Below, piece after piece: positions 31,702 through 32,791 of a stretch of 32,791 nt of DNA (position 1 is the first letter of the stretch; each line of letters begins with the position of its first letter). The position numbers were made by a program, and so were the translations under genes. The notes under the pieces are model-generated. The model did no database searches. It had not been told where the DNA came from and saw nothing but the letters and a program-made list of their open reading frames with translations. Source of the stretch: JBBAEV01 sp041655735 (GTDB taxonomy: Bacteria; Bacillota_I; Bacilli_A; RF39; UBA660); NCBI GenBank assembly GCA_041655735.1, contig JBBAEV010000008.1:1-32791 (forward strand). Direction: 5' to 3'.

Positions 31702-32791
31702 ATGACTAAACTTGGAAAAAAAGGTTTTATGCTAGCTGAAACGTTAGTAGTATCTAGTGTTTTATTAATAACATTTACATTTTTATATGTTCAGTTTTTT
31801 GATGTCTTAAATAAATATACAATATATTCTGATTATGATAATATTGATAAATTATACAATGTATATAATTTAAAAGAATTTGTAAAAGAAGATAATCTTG
31901 ATTCAATAATAAATCAACTTCAAAACAACATAGGAAATAATACTCCTTATGTTGATTTAACTAATTGTAGTAAATTTTCAGAAACGGAATATTGTAGTAC
32001 ATTATTTAATCAACTAAATGTTAAAAGATTAATTTTTACTAATTATAATTTAAATTTATTTAGTAATTGGAATGGAATTACTCATAATTTTAATAAGAAA
32101 TTACAAACATATATTAATACTCTCCAAGCTAATTATGGAGAATTATATAATAAATTTTACCGTATTATAGTTGAATATAAAGATAGTTCTTTTTCAACAG
32201 GGAGACTATCGGCTGGGAATGTTACTGATATAGACACTGATTGGAGTGAATGGCAATCATTAGGTTCTACTAGTAATGTTGATTATATTAATCAAAACGA
32301 TGTGCATTATATGTATCCCACCGATGTTAGAAGTGTTGGTTATATGGATTTTGATGGAGTAAATGATACAATTCAAGTACCTCATTCTAGCTCGTTAAGT
32401 GTAAATAATACTGATGAAATTACAGAAATGGCATGGGTAAATCCTAGAGCTTATGTAGCTAATGGAACAATAGCGACAAAAGGTCTTTCTTATTATTTTC
32501 AAATTCATTCTAATGGTAAAGTGGCAACTTATACTTATTGGGATAATGGCGGAGTTAGAACTGAATCATCATATTTTTATTCTAATAATACAGTTCCTTT
32601 AAATGAATGGACTCATGTGGCTTTTACTGAAGATAGTACGGGTTTTAGAAAAATATATATTAATGGAGAATTGGATAATAGTGGACAGTTTCAAGCTAGT
32701 ATTTGGAGTGAAAGCAATACTTTAAGAATAGGCGCTGAAACAAGCAGTAGATATTTTAATGGCAAAATAAGAGACGTAGCAATATTCAACA
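31702..32791 (+). CDS. Pilin-like protein with LamG-type domain (runs off the window)
   Basis: The frame is open from ATG 31702 to the end of the window, at least 363 residues. The start MTKLGKKG, then FMLAETLVVSSVLLITF, is a class III signal with Glu at mature position 5. After a head region with two cysteines (DLTNCSKFSETEYC, about 92-105), a LamG/concanavalin-like domain begins near residue 215: GYMDFDGVNDTIQVPHS, MAWVNPRAYV, LNEWTHVAFTED, KIYINGEL, LRIGAETS and FNGKIRDVAIFN. Such domains bind sugars or matrix proteins. GGGGCGGTG (31685-31693) is the SD. The C-terminus is not seen. Confidence 0.85.
   Translation, partial: MTKLGKKGFMLAETLVVSSVLLITFTFLYVQFFDVLNKYTIYSDYDNIDKLYNVYNLKEFVKEDNLDSIINQLQNNIGNNTPYVDLTNCSKFSETEYCSTLFNQLNVKRLIFTNYNLNLFSNWNGITHNFNKKLQTYINTLQANYGELYNKFYRIIVEYKDSSFSTGRLSAGNVTDIDTDWSEWQSLGSTSNVDYINQNDVHYMYPTDVRSVGYMDFDGVNDTIQVPHSSSLSVNNTDEITEMAWVNPRAYVANGTIATKGLSYYFQIHSNGKVATYTYWDNGGVRTESSYFYSNNTVPLNEWTHVAFTEDSTGFRKIYINGELDNSGQFQASIWSESNTLRIGAETSSRYFNGKIRDVAIFN

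Overview
This window is AT-rich bacterial chromosome from a low-GC Bacillota. Gene order and content point to the class Bacilli or a close relative such as the Erysipelotrichia/RF39-like gut lineages. The region from rpsU to rpoD keeps the Bacillus subtilis core order: rpsU-yqeY-yqfC-yqfD-(vanZ-like)-ybeY-dgkA-cdd-era-yqzL-recO-glyS-dnaG-rpoD-trmK. A VanZ-like gene sits where phoH and pgpH would be expected, and a few unrelated genes (zinc ribbon, two unknowns, uvsE) interrupt glyS-dnaG. TGA is used as a stop codon, so this is not a mycoplasma-type code. GerE, GerM, YqfC, YqfD, YqzL and a YqfQ-like protein suggest a spore former or a recent descendant of one. Two of these genes (gerE, yqfQ-like) are preceded by exact AC-N16-CATAnnnTA promoter matches of the sigma-K type.

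Layout. 1-554: 3' end of a ClpB-type disaggregase. 608-3535: three overlapping genes for a 2-hydroxyacyl-CoA-dehydratase-like system (two dehydratase-like proteins and an iron-sulfur activase). 3536-5313: a decayed copy of a prepilin N-terminus, then a type IV pilin-like protein with nearly identical GLUG repeats. 5320-6599 (minus): a DUF3795 gene broken by a frameshift and rnhC. 6690-9161: cvpA, thioredoxin, YigZ (minus) and an unidentified gene. 9274-10530: gerE and gerM. 10586-10662: tRNA-Arg(UCU). 10750-13769: a compact class II bacteriocin locus made of a C39-peptidase ABC exporter, a very short accessory protein, two double-glycine-leader peptides and a small membrane protein. 13858-19634: the conserved housekeeping/sporulation block. 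19663-27445: zinc-ribbon protein, T-box-controlled glyS, two minus-strand unknowns, uvsE (apparently starting at ATT), dnaG, rpoD, trmK and a yqfQ-like gene (minus). 27546-32791: type IV pilus machinery (pilC, pilD, pilB on minus) and the start of a LamG-containing pilin-like protein that runs off the window.

How the parts fit. PilB (motor ATPase), PilC (platform) and PilD (prepilin peptidase) are what is needed to process and assemble the two class III-signal proteins seen here. Both of those carry large putative surface domains (GLUG repeats, LamG), which suggests an adhesive pilus or pseudopilus. The bacteriocin locus is self-contained: the C39 exporter should cleave both GG leaders, and the small membrane protein is the best immunity candidate. 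Many intrinsic terminators here enclose the stop codon of the upstream gene, and several are shared by convergent genes, so the genome is tightly packed. I saw no insertion sequence, CRISPR array, phage module or rRNA. No gene-free stretch exceeds about 210 bases; the largest (3536-3741) holds a promoter candidate and the decayed pilin copy.
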